Position numbers and translations under genes: made by a program. From Mytilisepta virgata (Eukaryota; Mollusca; Bivalvia; Mytilida; Mytilidae): a stretch of DNA of 64,000 bases. The notes beneath the pieces were generated by a model. It was not told the origin of the DNA. It saw only the letters and a list, made by a program, of their open reading frames with translations, and did not search any database. Below are positions 11,247 to 23,373 of this stretch, piece by piece; within the stretch, counting starts at the first letter, position 1, and each line of letters opens with the position of its first letter. The DNA lies in assembly GCA_028015205.1 (NCBI GenBank), contig CM051519.1, forward strand, positions 82,295,539 to 82,359,538. Direction: 5' to 3'.

Positions 11247-14110
11247 TCAATCATTTATTGTGTTAGTTTCCTCTTGTTTGAGAATTTCCGTTTCCAGATC
11301 ATCAATTGGCTTTCTCTGATTTGGATCAATGCCGTAAATGCAAGTCAAAAATCTAAAATACAAAAAACTTAATACTAGTGTATGCATACAAGTACTAATT
11401 TCAAAATCATTTTATATATTCACCACACAGCTAATCAAATTTGTTGCCTGTCTTGCGTTTCCCAAGGATATTTGATGTTGTCTCATTTATACTTATGTAT
11501 TACATGTAGTAAAATAATAATAAAAAATAACAATCCAAAGATACTCATATTAGATACAGTAAATTTATACTATGCTGTATACGACGCATTTCAAGGAGAT
11601 ACCTCTCATCAGCAGCATTAAAACCGAAACATTTGGAAGACCAAAAACCAAACTTATATTAAACAAGAAGTACTCAACCAAAAATACCGAAATAGGAAGC
11701 CAAATTTCAGCCAAGGAGATCTACCATGTGCAATACAAGGAATGAACCCTTAGTATTTCTATTATTTTTGAATTTTGCTAAATACTGGTAATTTCTGTAA
11801 CAAATCAATGAATAATCATGTCAGACAAGTCTGACGACTGGGTTGCTATAATTAGCTATTAATCCTTCTTTCACTCACTTTATTGCACTCCTCAATTATT
11901 TCTGATTTCAATGATATCCATTAAGATATTATGCCAGTCATAGCTAAAGATTGCCTCAGTCCTCATTCATCGGTTAACTTAATTTAAATGTAAAAAAAAA
12001 ATAACCTAATTTGCTGTATGTATATGAAATATGACAAATCTCTCTGAAAGAGGAGTTAAAAGTTAATATATCTAGATGATTTAAAACCCCGTCTCATTAT
12101 GACAGGCGAATTCTGAAAATATCCTTTTGTAATCTTTAGCTACCAATTAACCATACAACAAAATTTAACATGATAAAGCAAACATTTACTTACACTGCCA
12201 TTATTGCTGATAATAAAGCCAAACCTCCCATCGCTAAAAATGCTAAGCCTTTGAAAATGTGTCTTGTTTGTTTATAAACATCTGAAAATGCTGCCACACC
12301 TGCCACTCTTACCGCTGAATCTATTAATGCCATGTTAGAGAATAAAACACCTGCAATTAAGAAAGTTGTGCAATATAAATCCTGGGTGTCTTTAAAACGT
12401 CTTAAAGCTACATTTACCAATTGTGTGTTAAAGTTTAAAAAATGCACTTTTATAGGTGAATCGCAACACGGAGGTTCAATTTTTCACACTGCACTTTTTA
12501 TCCAAAGATTTCATAAAACACAGATTTTTACACAGGAAATAGTAGATATATTGCGTTAACTTAAGACTGATTACTGATTACAAAAGTTATTGTCCATCGT
12601 ATGTAAATGATACCTTAGAACATTGTTTTTTATTTTTACATTTTAAAAGATGTTAGAAACAACTCCCCATAGCGAATAACACTTGGAAAATATCTTTTTT
12701 TTAAACATGTGTGTTTTCTGTATGATACTGGAAAGATGTTAATATATAAGTACCTTGTTTGTCTATGTGAACTTTTCTTGATAAAATGGCTGTTATCATT
12801 GTCATTGAACATCGAATAACACCAATACCAATAACTGAAATTAATTATATTTGTAAAATTAATCGTAAAATATTTATTTCACTGTTTTAATATGCAGAAA
12901 TTTTATGAAAAAAAATTACTATTAGTAAGTAGAAATCTATCTAAATTTATAAAAATAAATCATTAAAATGAACATTTTCCCCTTCAATTGAATAAATATA
13001 CATGTAATGAAATTTACCTGTGTACAGCATCCAAGTCTTATTTGCCAAACCGTATATCACTAAGCATACAACACTAGATATATTGGAAAATTGTAGCACA
13101 ATTTCATCTGGTAAACAATGTTGCATGGCACCAATAATAAGGGGCCCAAAGACTGCTTGTGCAGCTGATAGGCTTGCTCCATACCACCCGATGCGCTCCG
13201 AACTCCAACAAAAGGGTGAACCAAGCCGATATAGATTTCTAATAGGAATATAAGCAGTGATCGAAAACATAGACACGATGTAAACTAAAAGCCATGAGAT
13301 AATATGCTTCCTGTTTCCTATATCCTTATCAGTTACAATTGACCAAATTTGAGATTTCAAGTAAGAAGAACATAGTTTCTCACCTTTTTCATAAGGGGAA
13401 CGTCTTCGTTCCCTTAGAGATAAAATAATTAATACATCGAGAGCTAGCAGAAGACCAGCACATATAAAATATTGTGGAATATAACCAAAGTAATTAATCA
13501 TATAACCAGTTACAATTTGTGAAATAAAGAATCCAATACCGTTGGCTGAATTATATAATACCATAATAAATGATCTTTGTTGCGATTTTGATGTTGTGTC
13601 GGCCATTATACCGGATGATGCGAGATCGTATGCATAATGAGTTCCAGATAGTCCATTGAAAATAGACGTTATTAAAACGAGATAAACGTTTAAACTATTA
13701 AAAACAACGTAAGTCCTGATCGTCATACCAAAAAGTAGCATGGTAACATTCCAAATAAGAAGAAACTTACGACCGACTTTGTCAGTCAGAGGTCCAAGCA
13801 AGATCAATATGAAAATAGAAATTCCTGAACTAATCATTTCAGAATACTGATTTATGGTTGTTGCCTCGCTTTGAGCTTTTCCTTCGTTTGAATTCGATGA
13901 TGTATTTCCGGTTAGACAATTTGCCAAATTTCCATCTCCAGTTATAGATGTGGTTTCATTATTCAAAGTAGAATTTCTCAATTGTTCTTTTACAAAATGA
14001 TATATATATTGTCCATCGTTTGTAGCAGCCATTTCTGATTGAAATCCGGCCATCATTTTGAAAATAAACAGTTGAATCCATATGCACTTGCAGCTTGCTT
14101 CGTCCATCAT
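11247..14110 (-). CDS. SLC46-like MFS transporter, gene A
   Basis: Four exons on the minus strand: 13018-14110, 12754-12834, 12194-12350, 11247-11352; phases 1/1/2; all GT-AG; 478 residues. A 12-TM major-facilitator protein of the SLC46 (PCFT-like) family: the TM2-TM3 loop has GPLTDKVGRK (residues 106-115), TM7-8 has SPFCWSSERIGWYG, and exons 2-3 encode DKQGVLFS. Loop 1 has sequons at N46, N51 and N69 and Cys65, a plausible partner for the PFCW cysteine. This is the most diverged of the six: short N-terminus MMDEASCK with no acidic dileucine, a lysine inside TM1 (FIFKMM), exon 2 one codon shorter (81 vs 84 bp), and a basic RERRRSPYEKGEK central loop. Start chosen as the first ATG of the ORF at 14110; a second ATG follows directly. 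Substrate unknown. Confidence 0.85.
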
Positions 14111-14900
14111 TTGGCCATGTCACATTTCTAAGGTCTATCAATCCGCAAAGGTTGGGCTGATTTTAATAGGAAACATGACATGCAAAACACAAATCATATG
14201 AATTAATTATCTATTGAGAACTTGTAAGTATTTACATAGTACAAAAGCACATGTGACAGGGTCATACCGATTTATTTCAGATGTAAACAAAAATGTCACG
14301 TGTCTAAGTATTGTTTAGTGATAATTGTGTTTATCTTTAAATTAAAATAGAACAAACATTCAAGGATCTCATTTTTTAAATAAACAACTAAAATGGATAA
14401 CAGAAAGTTCAACAAATTAACGTCATCATATCGACAGAACCCCTAAAAAATCAACATAAAAAAACAGAGTCAGAATGGTCTGAATTGGTATGAACACTTA
14501 ACAGTGGTGCCGGGATCCCACACTTTTATGAACAAATAATTCCAGGGGGTTTCACGGATTTTCATAGAATTTTTTTCCATATTTTCCAGGGTGATAATTC
14601 AAATATTTTTTATTATTTACCTGTGCACCTCACATTCTCTGCAAAGCAGTGATTCTACCACCCTCCACATATGGGCTATAGCTTCACAACTAGACATTGA
14701 ACCCGAGCAAGCGCGGGAAAATAAGCTTTTTTGTGGTGGCCATATTGACTATTAAATGTTGTTGCGGCCAAGTCATTCATGGAACAGGAACTCAATATGG
14801 ATGTTGTGGCAGGCTTCCCATAAACTTTCCTGTCAAGTAGGTAGTATCAACTGATAGTTTCAAGTCTATATGTGCTGTAGTATTCCAGAAATGGATGTTA

Positions 14901-15661
14901 AGGCAAAAAAAAAATATGTCTGTTTCGGGTTTCCCGACCGACCCTAATTTTTTCTCCCGACCCTAATACATTTTTTCTCCAAAATTAACAAAATCGGTAA
15001 TTTCCGCCAATTTCCTGTATAATACGGATCATTTCCGGTAAAACCGAAAGTACGTTTAAAACCAAGTCACAATAGCGTTTGAATAGGAGACTGATTTATA
15101 TCACGTAAATCCAAGCGTATTACTGGTGATGAGCACAATGGAAGCCACGAGTATCGTTTCACTAAAATATAATAAATGCTGTCACCAAGAAAGCGGTTTC
15201 TGCTTGTAGCCACTTATTTTACGGTACCAGACATACATTTGTACATCTATAACATACAGGTCAGACATTCTTCATACTCAAGGTTTAATAAAACAAATGA
15301 ATGAAACATTTTGATAACACTCTATTCATATAAATATGCATTTTTCACTTTGTCTTTCAAAAAATACATCAATGAACAGAGAAATTTGTAACTTTTTAAA
15401 ATATATTTCCCAGTAACATTTTAAAATACAGTGTACTTATATTTTGTTCAAAATTCCTACAAAAAATAAGTGTATTGTAATAAAAGACATGATTAATAGG
15501 TGTGTATGTTAAAAATTAAACTTTCTACTTAAAACCATACAGTTTCGTGACTTAAACAGGATGCTATTTTATAAATATAGGCTCAACTTTAGTCGAGAAA
15601 AAATAAAATGAAAAAAAAAATGAAAATGTAACCCTAAACAGACATTTTTTTTTTGGCCTAA
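14901..15661. mobile_element. TIR element, about 0.76 kb, poly-A-bearing ends
   Basis: Left end AGGCAAAAAAAAAATATGTC then TGTTTCGGG; right end, reverse-complemented, AGGCCAAAAAAAAAATGTCT then GTTTAGGG. The ends match over about 28 bases with few differences. The interior (including CCCGACCGACCCTAA) has no transposase. The minus-strand ORF at 15564-15830 overlaps the right end and is not taken as a gene. Confidence 0.6.
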
Positions 15662-17260
15662 TGCAAACTTTAAACAAAGTCAATGAAGCGTGAAATGTAG
15701 GTGAACGTGACCCAATTGTCATATGACTGTTCGTAACTACCGAAAATATATCCATTGATGAAGTAGAATTACCAAAATGGACCTTAAGGTTCCATAAAAG
15801 TGACAATCTATGACGAAAACACAACCACATAAATTGTCAATATTTTTATTGTTACAATTAATTCTGAACTGGAACTTGATGAAAAGCTTTCATTAAATAC
15901 ACATTTCATAATGCATTACCTTTTTCCTTCAGAATAAATATGAAAATGAAATTGTAGATGTAAACATTTCCTCAGTGACGGAGGAATTTTTCAAAAGATG
16001 CCGTGGGTTAGGTAGAGCATATTTTTGGAAAATAATTGTTCCAATTGTTCCATTGTCATCATGGGCAGCGCAAGTGAGGCTTAATTTCACAAATATATCC
16101 AATAATCAGAGATAAAGGTATTTTTAGTGTGTGGCTGCGTGTGCTGTCCACGTTTATATTATCAAAGATGTCCGAGATAAATTTCGTCATTAATGTTCAA
16201 GATGACCATTTGTTAAAAATATTTTTATCTAGGGCTTACAGGGAATTGTATGGTAGAGATATATTTAGACAGGTCACATGACAAATAATGTAAAAATAGA
16301 TAATGGTTGGTTTTATCACTGTGCAAGGTAAACATCCGAGCAATCCAAAACACAACTAAGTTAGGAATTCCTCTGAAATTTACCTTACTTCTTCATAATC
16401 TTCAAAGTTCATAACCTTTCACTAAAGTACAGTTAGGGGAAACTGCGTTATTGTACAAAAACAATGCTGAATACATGAAGCGGAAACATGCTACTCGAAG
16501 GAGAATGTTTTTAATTTGTTTTATTCTTCTTCCGTAATTTCAAACAGAAATACATTTAAAATATGTGCATACTTGTTTATTTAAATCAATGTGTTAAAAT
16601 GATGCATTCGAAAACCTTCTAAGGGATATGTTGGGAGAATTCATATCGGTTAAGTGCATACAAATTCCATTTGCACATAAACAAAACCGCAGTTTAAATT
16701 TATAAATGCAGATTGTCAAATCCGATAATAACCTTTATAATCTGAACCATACATCGTTTATTTTGAACCACGCGTTTTGTCGCCTATTCGGCTAATTTGT
16801 AAATTTAATATTTTGGATGGTTCCACCAACAACTTTCCCAGTGAAGTGTACGGAACGGAAATGACCCTGCTCCGGAGTTTGTGATTCTATATACCAACAA
16901 ACGTTTTTTATGACGCAGAAGTCATGAATAGTTTCGCCCGATCAACATTCGTCATATAGCAAAATGCATCCATTTAATATTTCTTATTATTAAATAATAT
17001 TTTATCAGCCCTAATATTGTTAAATCGGTATGTGTCGTACTGATGACGTAGCCCCGCTAATAATTATATAGCTTTTTGGACCGGCCCAATACAGGTTATT
17101 TCATTTCCGCTTCTGGTTTATTACGTCATAGTAAATAAAACATGTCGTCTGCAGTTGAAACTAGCGATGTATAGTTTGTTTAATTTTGTAACAGGTAGGT
17201 TTAAATTTTGTTGAGCTGTAGTAGATATTAATAATGGTCAATACCCCCTTCACACCTCAA
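15662..17260. other. Intergenic, nothing recognised
   Basis: AT-rich sequence with no ORF that shows family motifs, no paired splice sites around conserved peptide, and no clear repeat structure by eye. Confidence 0.5.
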
Positions 17261-18075
17261 TACTCCCTTCACACACACGGATTTTTCGTACGAGTTCTTA
17301 CGGATCGCCAACTCGTAGTCAGTCGCAAGCATCCGTACATAACTCGTTGATATCAGTTAATAACTCGTCACAACTCGCAGACTCTCGTGAGGATCCTTGT
17401 AAGTAGAGGCAATCCGTGAGTATCGTAAACGAGTAGCAGCAACACAAAACTACTCGCAAGAATCCGTAAATGTCTCGTTAATAATTATTTTACGATTTGT
17501 TACGGTTAATTTACGATTTGTTCACGGATTATTACGAGTGCTTAAGTGATGTTTACGATTTCATTCGGGCCGTGTTACAATAGCTTTACGGATTGTTAAG
17601 AGCACTTTACGTTTACATTTGTAGTTACGAGTACTTTACGTATACCTACGTATACTTTACGATTGGATGATTTGTCTCGCTGGATGTCAGTTGTCGAATA
17701 ACGAAACTGCATACTTTTTGCAAAAAACATAAGCTGGGACTCGTAAATACTCGTAACTAACTCGAAACTATTCATAACAACATTTAACAACACGTAAACA
17801 GGTCGTAAGTTACACGTAAAAGTTTAGATGAATCTTAACAATCCGTAATATACTCTGTAACCCGCTCACATTTTTCGTGGTAACTCGGGGCACTTCGTAG
17901 ATTTTGCCGTAAATAAATCGTAATAACTCGTAATAAACCGTAAATGGCTCGTAATTACTCGTAACCACTCTTAAATTGCTCATAAAAGTGGCCAAATCGT
18001 AAGGATCCTTGTGTACTTTTGCGAATATGTGCCATACGTAAGGATTCGTAAGAAAAATCCGTGAATGTGAAAGTA
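17261..18075. mobile_element. Fold-back/TIR element of CTCGTAA-type units
   Basis: Ends are inverted copies: left CACACACGGATTTTTCGTAC then GAGTTCTTACG; right, reverse-complemented, CACATTCACGGATTTTTCTT then ACGAATCCTTACG. The 800-bp interior is almost entirely variants of AACTCGTAAT and TTTACGATT, so most of it is degenerate short repeats of about 10-13 bp. No protein-coding capacity; ORFs at 17596-18167 are by-products. Confidence 0.7.
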
Positions 18076-18458
18076 CCATAAGGGTTTGAAATGCAATAGA
18101 AATTAGTCAACAACTGGTTGTAGTTAGCGTGCTTATACAGTAAACTAGATTCGTCTGTTTTGGACAAACTCCTATAGAAATAATAAAATAATCAATTTAA
18201 GAATTTTTTGAATTAGCTTATAAAAGAACATCAGCGTGTCTTATCTGTCATAAGAGAGGACTTATTACGAATTTTAATTTCTGAAGAAATCTATATAAAG
18301 CTATTCTTAAGAACTGGAAAACGTAAACTTGTTTTAATGAAAGATACAGAAATCACCTTTATTAAAAAATACCGGTATTGTACCTAGTAAATCAGATAAA
18401 AGTGTTATAAACTTTATAGATTTCGGGCAGCTGTATAGGCCCTTTCGGGCCGCGGGGT

Positions 18459-18594
18459 CAATACAGCCACCCTGGAATCTATACCAGGGCCAATACAGCC
18501 ACCCTGGAATCTATACCAGTGCCAATACAGCCACCCTCAAATCTATACCAGAGCCAATACAGCCACCCTCGAATCTATACCAGGGCCAATACAG
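18459..18594 (+). repeat. 32-bp tandem repeat, about 4.25 copies
   Basis: Unit CAATACAGCCACCCTGGAAT then CTATACCAGGGC, repeated four times with single-base changes (GGGC, GTGC, GAGC) and ending in a partial CAATACAG. Confidence 0.9.
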
Positions 18595-19084
18595 AAACAG
18601 CCAGTTACATATAATAACACTATAGTATAAACTCGCTGTGCAAGCTGTACAGGTATGAAAGAACGATGATCAAAGGGAAGTAATCTATTTTTTTTTCAAA
18701 TGACTTGAAATGGCGTATGTTTGTTGTGTTCCATTCTCCTGACTTTCTCTTTTACATGGACTTCCAATTTGTGGACTGTTTTGTCACTTCGGTATTCTTT
18801 TGCCGATATTACCTATACGTACGTGTAGTATCATACTACATTTTCAAAAACTTAGTTTAGCTTAATTTTAATGTCATTTCATAATATACAATACATAAAG
18901 AATTTAAGTGGAAAATCTATCTAAAAGTAATCTACACTGACAATTGTATTCATAGTTACATACTCTATATCGAATACTGTCGGATGTATTTTTTTCGGAC
19001 AGACAATATATCCAAAGATTTCTTAGATTTAGTCGACGATATAATATACAACAAATCACAGGAAAATCCATGATTTCCCACTTC

Positions 19085-19268
19085 CAGGTACGCATGCGCA
19101 GACCACACATCTGGGTCCTGGCACGTGACTTACGTCACTTCTATAACAAATGGCGGGAAAATCCACTTCTTCCGGTTGCGCATGCGCGCACAAGACTTCC
19201 GGTTCGTTCTGGTGACGTCACTTCCTCTAACGTCATTTCCAGTTCCGTCGACGTCACTTCCGCCACCT
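19085..19268. promoter_or_regulatory. GC-rich cluster of promoter-type motifs
   Basis: A CpG-containing island in AT-rich DNA with many recognisable sites. NRF1-like: CGCATGCGCA (19091-19100) and TGCGCATGCGCGCA (19177-19190). USF/E-box: CACGTG (19122-19127) next to TACGTCAC. E2F-like: GGCGGGAAA (19152-19160). ETS: CTTCCGG, twice (about 19169 and 19196). CRE/ATF: TGACGTCA (19213-19220), AACGTCATTTCC and GACGTCACTTCC. Such combinations mark housekeeping-type promoters in animals. No coding exon was recognised on either side, so the transcript it might drive is unknown. The last three CRE-like sites are partly a tandem repeat of about 20 bp, so a repeat origin is possible. Confidence 0.45.
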
Positions 19269-19334
19269 CCACCTCTTCCACCACCTCAAATCATGACTGA
19301 ACTGTCCCTATATACTACTATTTCTATATACCAT

Positions 19335-19475
19335 TGCCACACACTATATGCAGATGTGCAATAAGGTTTTATAATTTTGATTTAAAAAAATTCAGGGCCC
19401 ACAGTAGTCGAATTTTGAAGTTTGGCAATTTAAGCTTCTGACTTAATTTCCACATCATTTAAATCATTTTATTTC
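19335..19475 (+). repeat. Single copy of the ATGTGCAATAAGGTTTT repeat
   Basis: The block ATGTGCAATAAGGTTTTATA, TTTTGATTT, GGGCCCACAG and GAATTTTGAAG..GGCAATTTAA recurs four or more times in tandem near 62330-62880. Confidence 0.7.
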
Positions 19476-19870
19476 TATACACAACCCACAAATGTAAACA
19501 AAACAAACAGTAATGGTAATCTGACTTGGTCAACTCACTGGACAGTAATGGGGGCTAAACCGATTTTATTTGTACCAAATCACCCCCTATCGTTCATCTT
19601 TCGATGGATATCAAAATTTCTTGTACATTTAACTTGTTTACTTTTGATTCATAAAAATATTATGAAAGATAATCTTTCACCTTTAGAATAATTAAAAGAG
19701 AACCGAAATACTATAACCGAAAGCCCGTTAACCTTTTAATTCTTCATGTCTTCTCTTCTTTAATAGTGAAATTGGCTGAAGTTCTTATCATTAACGGGTT
19801 TTCCCATCCTATTTTCTATTTTAATTCCCTAAATAAATTCTTGCGAACAATCCACAGTAAATTGTAGTTA

Positions 19871-20151
19871 CTTAAGGTATCCGGACCATAATAGATCATG
19901 ATCGAAAATTGTATCTCTTTTTGACCATAAATGGCTGAACCAAACAATTTAAAGCTGGAATATTGTATATATATTTTTCTCAAGTTGAAACACACTTTGT
20001 TGCTTATATGCAGAGTCTGTAAAAATAAGTTAGTTATATTGGAATTTCTGAAGTTTGCCGATAATTACCGAGGTCATTTCAATTACGTTGTATGGAACAT
20101 CCGGGAACTTTTGAACAATCACGTGGTCATTTATGGTCCGGATACCTTAAG
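19871..20151. mobile_element. 281-bp MITE with perfect 21-bp TIRs
   Basis: Left CTTAAGGTATCCGGACCATA followed by A (19871-19891) and right TTATGGTCCGGATACCTTAA followed by G (20131-20151) are exact reverse complements. If TTAA is the target duplication, the element proper starts GGTATCC; TTAA duplications are typical of the piggyBac superfamily, though the end sequence alone does not prove this. A diverged relative lies at 840-1075. ORFs at 19931-20289 are spurious. Confidence 0.75.
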
Positions 20152-20929
20152 ATCTTAACATCTTTTCACAGTAAGGGCTACAGATATGAAATTATATGTA
20201 ATTCTGTAAAAATCGCTCTTTCTCCCAATGACATGAAGACCTTAAACCACTTTATTTCTTTCTTTTCGAGAGGGGACGTCGTCGGGTGAACATGGCACAG
20301 GATAATGCAATTTGCTGTTTGATGTAGAAATAGTCATAAATAGAAAACGGAGTGTACGTGTACACATTTACTTATGTCAGAATGAAGATTCATGTAGAAA
20401 TTTGATGTCACGATTTATTTATTTAGATTTTCGGTGCCATTTCACCAGACGACATCTCCGTAAATAAAGTACTGTTAATTTGACGCGAAATTTTCACATT
20501 CGGATGCAATAAATTGGTAACATTTGGACGAGTCTTGTGTTTTCTGGCGGAAAATAGCTTTTTATTACTGCACAGCGCGAATGCTATTTTCAGGAAATTG
20601 GTTGGAGTTAGCGTCATAATTTTTTCTCATTAACAAAGCCCTGGATATCCCCTAGCTGTCTAACATGTACTTTATATGCATTTACAGGTAAATTCAGTAA
20701 AACCGATGTAAATTCAGTCAAATCGAAAAAAGGGGGGGGGGTGTATTTACACATTAAAAGGTAATTTGTGCTAGATAGATTTGATAAAGAGTGAACTTAT
20801 GTTGAATTAGATCATTTTAAAGAAATTTTTACCACACTCCCCCCCTCCCCCCCATTTTGTAAAATTAGAAAAATGCTTCAATCAAGCATATATGGATATT
20901 TTTGAAATCTAACCATCACTATCATTTTC

Positions 20930-21816
20930 TAGAACATGACCTTGACCTTTGACCTTGACACCATTTTGAAGGTCATTTGTCTCTGGTGTCAAAATGTCCA
21001 CTTCAATTTTGTATGGTTTAAGTGTTATTTGATAAAAACTGTTTACGGTGTCCGCCATTTTGAAAATGGCTACCCGTAAACATTGGACTTTGGTCTTAAA
21101 TTGAAGTACTCACAATGACGGTCACAAAAACCCATATGTTTACTATATTATCTCTGACGGCTTAAAAGTTATAAGCCAAAAACAAATAAGCCGAAACGCG
21201 TCAAGGGTCATAACTCGAAAACGGTTTGTCGAACAGTTTTCGACCCTTTATATCAAATAAAGGTCTAAATTAGAGGAGTATTTTCCCCATTTAATGTCTG
21301 CTTCTATCTTTTATGGTTCATGAGATATACTGCACACAAAGTGTAATATGACCTCTGACCTTGAGATTTGACCTTTCACCTTGACATTTTGGGATGCAAC
21401 ATATGTCACCTAGGATGATAGGTGAAGGTCCCAAGTTCCTAGGACTAACCGTTTTGAAGAAAAAAAATTTGACGCGTCGCGACACTTTTCGACTCAAAAA
21501 CGCGTAACCAGGAAGTGGATCGAAAAAATGAGCCATGAGTCTGACAACATTTTCCCCACTTTAGATTTTTGATATCCATTATGGTTTTTGAGTTTATCTG
21601 TACACAAGGTTTTTGGTAGCGGGGCATATAACTCTGTTACTAAAAATAGATCGGTTTCGCAGGGTCAGTCAGAGCGAGTCAGAGTATGACCGAATAATGG
21701 TACCAAGTTTCGAAATGATACGTCGCAACACTTTTTTGCCATCTGTGGCAGAAAAAAAAAAATAATAATCATAAGAAATACAGTAAGGTCTTCCCTTTGG
21801 AAAGGGAAAGACCTTA
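20930..21816. repeat. Probable dispersed repeat ending in a hairpin
   Basis: Starts with repeated GACCTTGACCTTTGACC phrases, contains ACTCTGTTACTAAAAATAGA (shared in style with the AGCTCAC repeats), and ends at 21784-21816 with a near-perfect hairpin (TAAGGTCTTCCCTTT / AAAGGGAAAGACCTTA). The left boundary is a guess. Minus-strand ORFs here are not genes. Confidence 0.45.
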
Positions 21817-21879
21817 ATTAAAACCTCCCACTGACTTTGATTATAACTAGTCTTACAAGTTGAAATAATATTACAGTAT

Positions 21880-21979
21880 GGAAATAATTTCACCAGGTAA
21901 GGAAGAAATTTCACACTAAGGAAATTATTTCACCAGGTAAGGAAGAAATTTCACACTAAGGAAATTATTTCACCAGGTG
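21880..21979 (+). repeat. 40-bp tandem repeat, 2.5 copies
   Basis: Unit GAAATTATTTCACCAGGTAA then GGAAGAAATTTCACACTAAG. Related TTTCAC and GTGAAA words continue to about 22105 in both orientations. Confidence 0.85.
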
Positions 21980-22109
21980 AATTATTGAACAAATTTTATA
22001 GTCATAGAATATTTTTCATACATTTATACTGTGAAAAAAAGTTCACATGGAAACTATTTTATAGTAAATTTGTTCTAGCTGGAAACTTTTTCACAGGAAG
22101 AAATTTTGG

Positions 22110-23373
22110 CTGACACTTTTGTAAAGCTTTTCCTGAATTTACCCTCTCTATTTTACCGAAACATTTACCAGCGATCACAGAGCTATACACTACAATTTGT
22201 AGAAATAATTAATCTTTATTAAATGTAAATAATGTTTAATTTTATCACTATCAGATATCCAGTATTGTTTTTAACTCGCCTTCCTTTTCCCTCCGCTATC
22301 CTTACCAACCCTTCTATTTTAGGAATAAAATTAATTATGAAACATAAATAATATGTCAGTAACATGTTCTATTCTTTTGATAAAATTTTTAAATTTTTAA
22401 ATTGGTATCGTTGTTAAATTATATTACGGAAGATAAACAGTTGTGGATTTACGGTGAGACGCCTTTACCATCTGTATATAGGTTCATCCTTGACGCTTTT
22501 CTTTAGCGGTACACTAACATCCGCGCTACCTTCTTATATTTTCAAAAAGGACATAAGCTTGTATTAATACAAGTTTATCTGGTCCTGTCTAGTTTGTAGA
22601 AACAAAACCAAAAGACAATTACTTTACCCCCCGATTTAATTTCCATTCCGTTAATGATATATTCGCTCGTAAAAAATAACACTTTCTCGGTCTTCGATGC
22701 AAAAGGGTTCTAACTTTCCACTCGTGTTCTTGAAAATTATCCTCAAATATTTTTTCAGTTAAAAGATTCTCTCTGATTTAAATCGTTTAAAATCTGTGAT
22801 AAGGAAATTCCTAAGAGTGCTGAGGATGAGGAAATACTCAATTTGAAATGTTTTAAGAAACTTGGGCCAGAAAAGTTCAGTATCGGGAAAAATATATTTC
22901 TTCATTAACAATATTCTCTATCCTCTTCAAGAGTTTGTCTACTCCTTTAATTAGTTTTATGGAGTACGCTCTGGTGTCCCAATGGGTTTATTTTCTTCCG
23001 AGGTAACCATAAATACTTTGCGTCTATAATAATTTTTCACTTCAAATTTTTTTAAATAATTTTACGTAAATTTCAAGTTGACCAACCGAATATTTTGGAT
23101 ATTATTACTTAGAAAATCACAAAAGTGAAACATAAGCCTTTCGGTAGAAAATTAAAGTACTTTGAATTTGAAAAACAGTAAAAAATATCGTTTCACAGAT
23201 ATACAAATGTACTAGATTTTTACGACCTCAACGAGTTTTTGAAATGACATGTCAGAGGAATCGCCGACTTTCGTTGTTGTAAAGGTGTAATTATCTATTA
23301 TTCATGGATGGTCTAATTTTGCATATACATACATTGTAAGTGTTATAATACAATAAAAAAATCCCAGTGTTGT
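22110..23373. other. Intergenic, nothing recognised
   Basis: AT-rich, without conserved peptide or clear repeat; it holds the unmapped 3' UTR of transporter gene B on the minus strand. Confidence 0.45.

Noticed and set aside
14111..23373. Additional SLC46 paralogue or remnant in the 9-kb gap between A and B
   Set aside because: I searched by eye on both strands for GRKPLL, PFCWTS, DKQG and the 157-bp exon signature and found none; the gap holds only repeats and unassigned sequence.
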